A stretch of 33,985 nucleotides of DNA, taken from Pelargonium nanum. Taxonomy: Eukaryota; Streptophyta; Magnoliopsida; Geraniales; Geraniaceae. Below are positions 30,695 to 33,985 of the stretch, in pieces. The stretch lies in contig JAYMTF010000552.1 in NCBI GenBank assembly GCA_036897485.1, forward strand, positions 1 to 33,985. The letters are read 5' to 3'. Within the stretch, counting starts at the first letter, position 1; the number at the start of each line of letters is the position of its first letter. Below the pieces are notes generated by a model. That model was not told the origin of the DNA, did no database searches, and saw only the letters and a list, made by a program, of their open reading frames with translations. A program made the position numbers and the translations under genes.

Positions 30695-33486
30695 CTACGA
30701 GGTTTCTTCAGGAGACCTCCCATCGTCTCTCTTAGACATAACGTTTCTGAGAGCGTGTCGTGTGACAGAGTTCACCTGCTTTCTCAATCTAGCATTCTCC
30801 TTGAAGATATCCGCTAGCAGAATCCTCAACTCGTCATCTTCTGTCCTTGAATTGTCAATATCATTGTCCGAACCGAAGAATCTTGCCTGAAACTATTTTG
30901 CAGAGGTGTTAAATCTATCGCAAGTGCGTGCAAAGGATAGATCTTAAAAGGAATGAGCAGTATGCATCAAACACAAAACGGTACAAATAAAACATATTAA
31001 AGCAAATGATCATGGTACGATACATTGGATTGCAGAATGTGAAGCTGAACGTAAATAAACTTCAAGTACGTGTACTTTCAATATAACATAGGTTCAATGT
31101 ATTGGCCATGACCCAGCTATGAAGATTAACATCCGACACTTAAGAGGAATAAAATGAAATATAGACAATCCCATAAAAAGAAGTGAACAATGCATCAATG
31201 TACTGTGCCTTTATTTCCTATCAATCCATAAACGGTCAGGAATAAATAAGGCCTCATTTATCATGATAGCCATAATATGCAACTACGAATACTGAATGCA
31301 AGTTCAACATAGTACATAAAAACAAAAACAAAAGTTTACATGAATAGTCAAATACAGACCAAAGAATGGGTGCATAAACATATTCAGCCTAAAATAGAAC
31401 AGAATGCATATTATGTAAAATATTTAGCCGAGCGCTCAGATAGCATGCTAAAAAGTCATTATCAGATATAAAATCATATGGTAAATTAACCATATTCTGA
31501 GACACGAAAAAGGTGATTTTTTATAGATTGTAATAGGCATACATTTATGTCCAAATGAGGTAAGGAATTCATGACTAACAAGTAATGCTACCTCTGTTCC
31601 GCAATAATATGACTCATTTCAAACATTAAGAATAATTTGTTAGTGATTAACTTTCTATTAGTTCAATCATAACACACTCAGTGTTATTACAACTAACTAG
31701 TTCACAGCCACAGAGAGAGAGAGAGAACAATCCACCCTAGACTACAGCTGCACTATCTTACATACTCTGACAGAAAGCGTCGACAACATGTAATCATAAA
31801 GTGAGTTTAGATTAGCTTCTCAGATATTCTAATCAGTCAGAGATTACAATCAAAATTTTAAATAGTATTTAATTGTTTGGATAATAATGCTTTTAGTCAC
31901 TCGATCTTAAAAGTAAATCCACAAGGGCAATAAAAACATTTACTTCTTTTTTTAGGGGATCATAACCAGCGAAATGAGTTGGAGACAGCCACCTTATTTT
32001 CTTGTAGATTATAATAAACTTAGCAGATCATAATATAGTCACAAACCAGATGATAAGCTAAATCTAAACATCCTTACAGTGTTGACTTTCAACTTCATTA
32101 TTTAGTAAATACAATCATGGAAACAAGACAAAGTAACTTTTAGGTTGATTTTAAAATAACTTTCCTGAACTGAAAATATACAACTCAACCATGAAAACAA
32201 ACATCAATTTAAGGTTTTGACAATGCAAAGGATGAAGGTAGAAAACAGACAGCAGTAAAAGAAAAGTTATACCTCTCCAAGTAGGAGGCCGATTTGATTG
32301 TCAGATCTTGTCAACAAGTCAAAAGCATCTGTTATTGAGGAAGAATCCTCAACAAATCTATTTTCATCTTCTAAAGAGAGATTTATATCGCACTCTTGGA
32401 GCCGAGTAAGCAGAATCCTGCATTCATGCAGAACCTTTTGTCTAGAAGTTGTAGCAAGTGCCCCTGTTTGTTTTTCGTGTTCAAGAAGTTCCTAAGATGC
32501 ACCAAATTTCAGCATCAGCAAATGGTATTTAGTCCCGTTGTTCATATAGTAAATAAGTAGACGAAACATATAAAATGGATGGAAAGAAGCATAAGAAAAT
32601 AATAAATCTGACCATACTTTTGGTTCACATTAACAATAATAAACATAAAAGAAATCCTAGAAAAATAGAGGAGACAGAACAAGAGATAGCATGGTAAATA
32701 AAGAGATAAGCATAAAGCTGCTATGGCTTTGGAGAAGAAAAGAACCATTTGAAACAGTTACCCTGACTCATAAAACATTGCATAAAAGAAAGATCAGTTA
32801 AACCTGTGTACAGCCAAAGGTGACAGGCTACAGCAGTAGCAATTTCTGACTGAAAATATCAAATACACTATTTGGTTTTATTGATTACATTTCTGATAGT
32901 ATGCCCAAAAATGAGATCCAAATAACCAAATTCAAAACAGGATCATGACAAACTAATATAAGCTTTAACAGAGCAACAAAGTACCTCAGCCTCAGATTTT
33001 TCCTTCAGTGACTGAGTAAGCTCCTGCTGCAATTTTGCTTGGGAACGTCTAAGTGATTTGACTTCTTTAACAAGAACTTTGATGTCTGCCTTTGATTTTG
33101 CTTCCAGCTCTTCATATCTCTTCAATAAATTTTGAACCTGCTCTTTGGTGGCATCCAACTCTGGCTGCAGCACATCTTTCTCCTGCATACTGGCTTCTCT
33201 TGTTGACTCAATGTGTGACTTCTCATCCTGGAAGTGTCTCATCTATTCATAATAAAATCAATCAGATTGATCAATGGAAAAATCTAACATGTGACAGAGA
33301 AGAAGAAGAAAAGCAAATAACCTGTTCAGATTTCAATTTTAACTCCATTTCCAGGGACTTCCGCCGAAGTTCCTCCATATCCCACTGCATTTGAGTAAAC
33401 CTTTCCCTCTCAACTAAAATAGCCTGCTGCAGGTTTTCTTTACTTTTCTGTTTGGTACTTTCAAGTTCCTCTTCCAAATCCTTGAC
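30695..33486 (-). CDS. EREL1: PX-domain Rab5 effector EREL1/EREX type, C-terminal part
   Basis: Four C-terminal exons are visible, all with phase 0 borders: 33322-33486, 32985-33242, 32273-32491 and 30695-30886 (stop TAG at 30695-30697), 278 residues in all. They encode a coiled coil with the family stretches [54 protein letters not shown] and [23 protein letters not shown] and its homologues EREL1 (At4g32160) and EREL2 bind PI3P through an N-terminal PX domain and act as effectors of endosomal Rab5 GTPases in vacuolar trafficking. The PX domain must lie to the right of this window. The first visible acceptor is set at 33487 because the family has VKDLE at this point; the frame is also open to about 33540. 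The EREL1 rather than EREX assignment rests mainly on neighbouring genes. Confidence 0.8.
31712..31726. repeat. (AG)n microsatellite
   Basis: Seven to eight AG units in the long EREL1 intron (30887-32272), otherwise AT-rich with no exon seen. Confidence 0.85.
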
Positions 33487-33985
33487 CTGAGCACATTCAA
33501 TCAGTTGTGACTTATTTTTAATGGGTTTTTGCCTCTGAAGTAAAAATAAAATACAGAAAAAATTGCATAATCAACTTAAGTATCTCAACAGAGAAGGATG
33601 TCACGAAAATAATAGCAGTTTAACTGCGCACTAACATAAAAATAAACTTTGAAGACATTCTTATACAAAAGTCATTTTTCATACATTTAATCTGGTTGCA
33701 AAATCTAGAAAACCCAATCAACTTGCTGGAAAGTAAAATATTGTGAGGTAGTGGTTGAAGGGGGAGGGGGCAGATGAAGACAATTCAATTTGGAGCTTCC
33801 CAAGGTCTTCGAAGGCTTAAACTTCAAACACAGCACTGGAATAGTGATGCTTATCAATGAATCCCCAAATCGAACAAAGAAATGGACATGAGACACGATA
33901 TGGACATGTGATTCGCACTTTTCAAGAAAACATAGGACACCATACACCACGACAAGTAAACTTTTTTCAATTATATATATATATA
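33487..33985 (-). other. Probable EREL1 intron running off the window
   Basis: No exon with two good splice borders was found. The window ends in a (TA)n run at about 33974-33985. Confidence 0.4.

Noticed and set aside
31588..31960. Stowaway-like MITE starting ctacctctgttccgc
   Set aside because: One plausible end only; no matching right end or TA duplication was found.
33487..33540. Extension of the first visible EREL1 exon to an acceptor near 33540
   Set aside because: The frame is open, but the family continues directly with VKDLE after an exon border, favouring the acceptor at 33487.

Overview
This is a nuclear window from a flowering plant, most likely a rosid eudicot. The genes are intron-rich with GT-AG borders, intergenic DNA and introns are AT-rich, and short non-autonomous transposons and microsatellites are common. 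The family-level guess is inference only; no rRNA, tRNA, CRISPR array or bacterial-type operon was seen.

Layout from left to right. 1-3700 holds repeats and a weakly supported minus-strand small gene. 3700-5850 is gene-free and carries a foldback element and a hAT-type MITE with a perfect 8-bp target-site duplication. 6157-10567 (+) is TSR3, the enzyme that adds the aminocarboxypropyl group to 18S rRNA. 10995-15332 (-), converging on TSR3, is a 19-exon leucine-rich-repeat/malectin receptor of the LRR-VIII-2 type that stops just after its membrane segment and has no kinase domain. 15400-17690 is intergenic, with a second hAT-type MITE, a degenerate 57-bp tandem repeat and a tRNA-derived SINE. 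17692-23572 (+) is the Golgi UDP-GlcNAc transporter UGNT1 in ten exons. 24748-29319 (-) is the chloroplast coiled-coil protein MRC/PII1, which acts in starch granule initiation, in two exons. 30695-33486 (-) is the 3' part of an EREX/EREL1-type PX-domain Rab5 effector whose 5' part lies beyond the right edge.

The genes are independent housekeeping or receptor genes, not one pathway. UGNT1, MRC and EREL1 are also near neighbours on Arabidopsis chromosome 4 (from memory, At4g32272, At4g32190 and At4g32160), so the right half looks like a conserved gene block. I saw no convincing new multi-gene system. The points most worth checking are: the kinase-less receptor; a 30-bp duplication that copied the last splice acceptor of TSR3, where use of the first copy gives an early stop; a reading-frame break at the TSR3 exon 4/5 junction; and two tiny poly(A)-bearing insertions flanked by 16-17 bp direct repeats.
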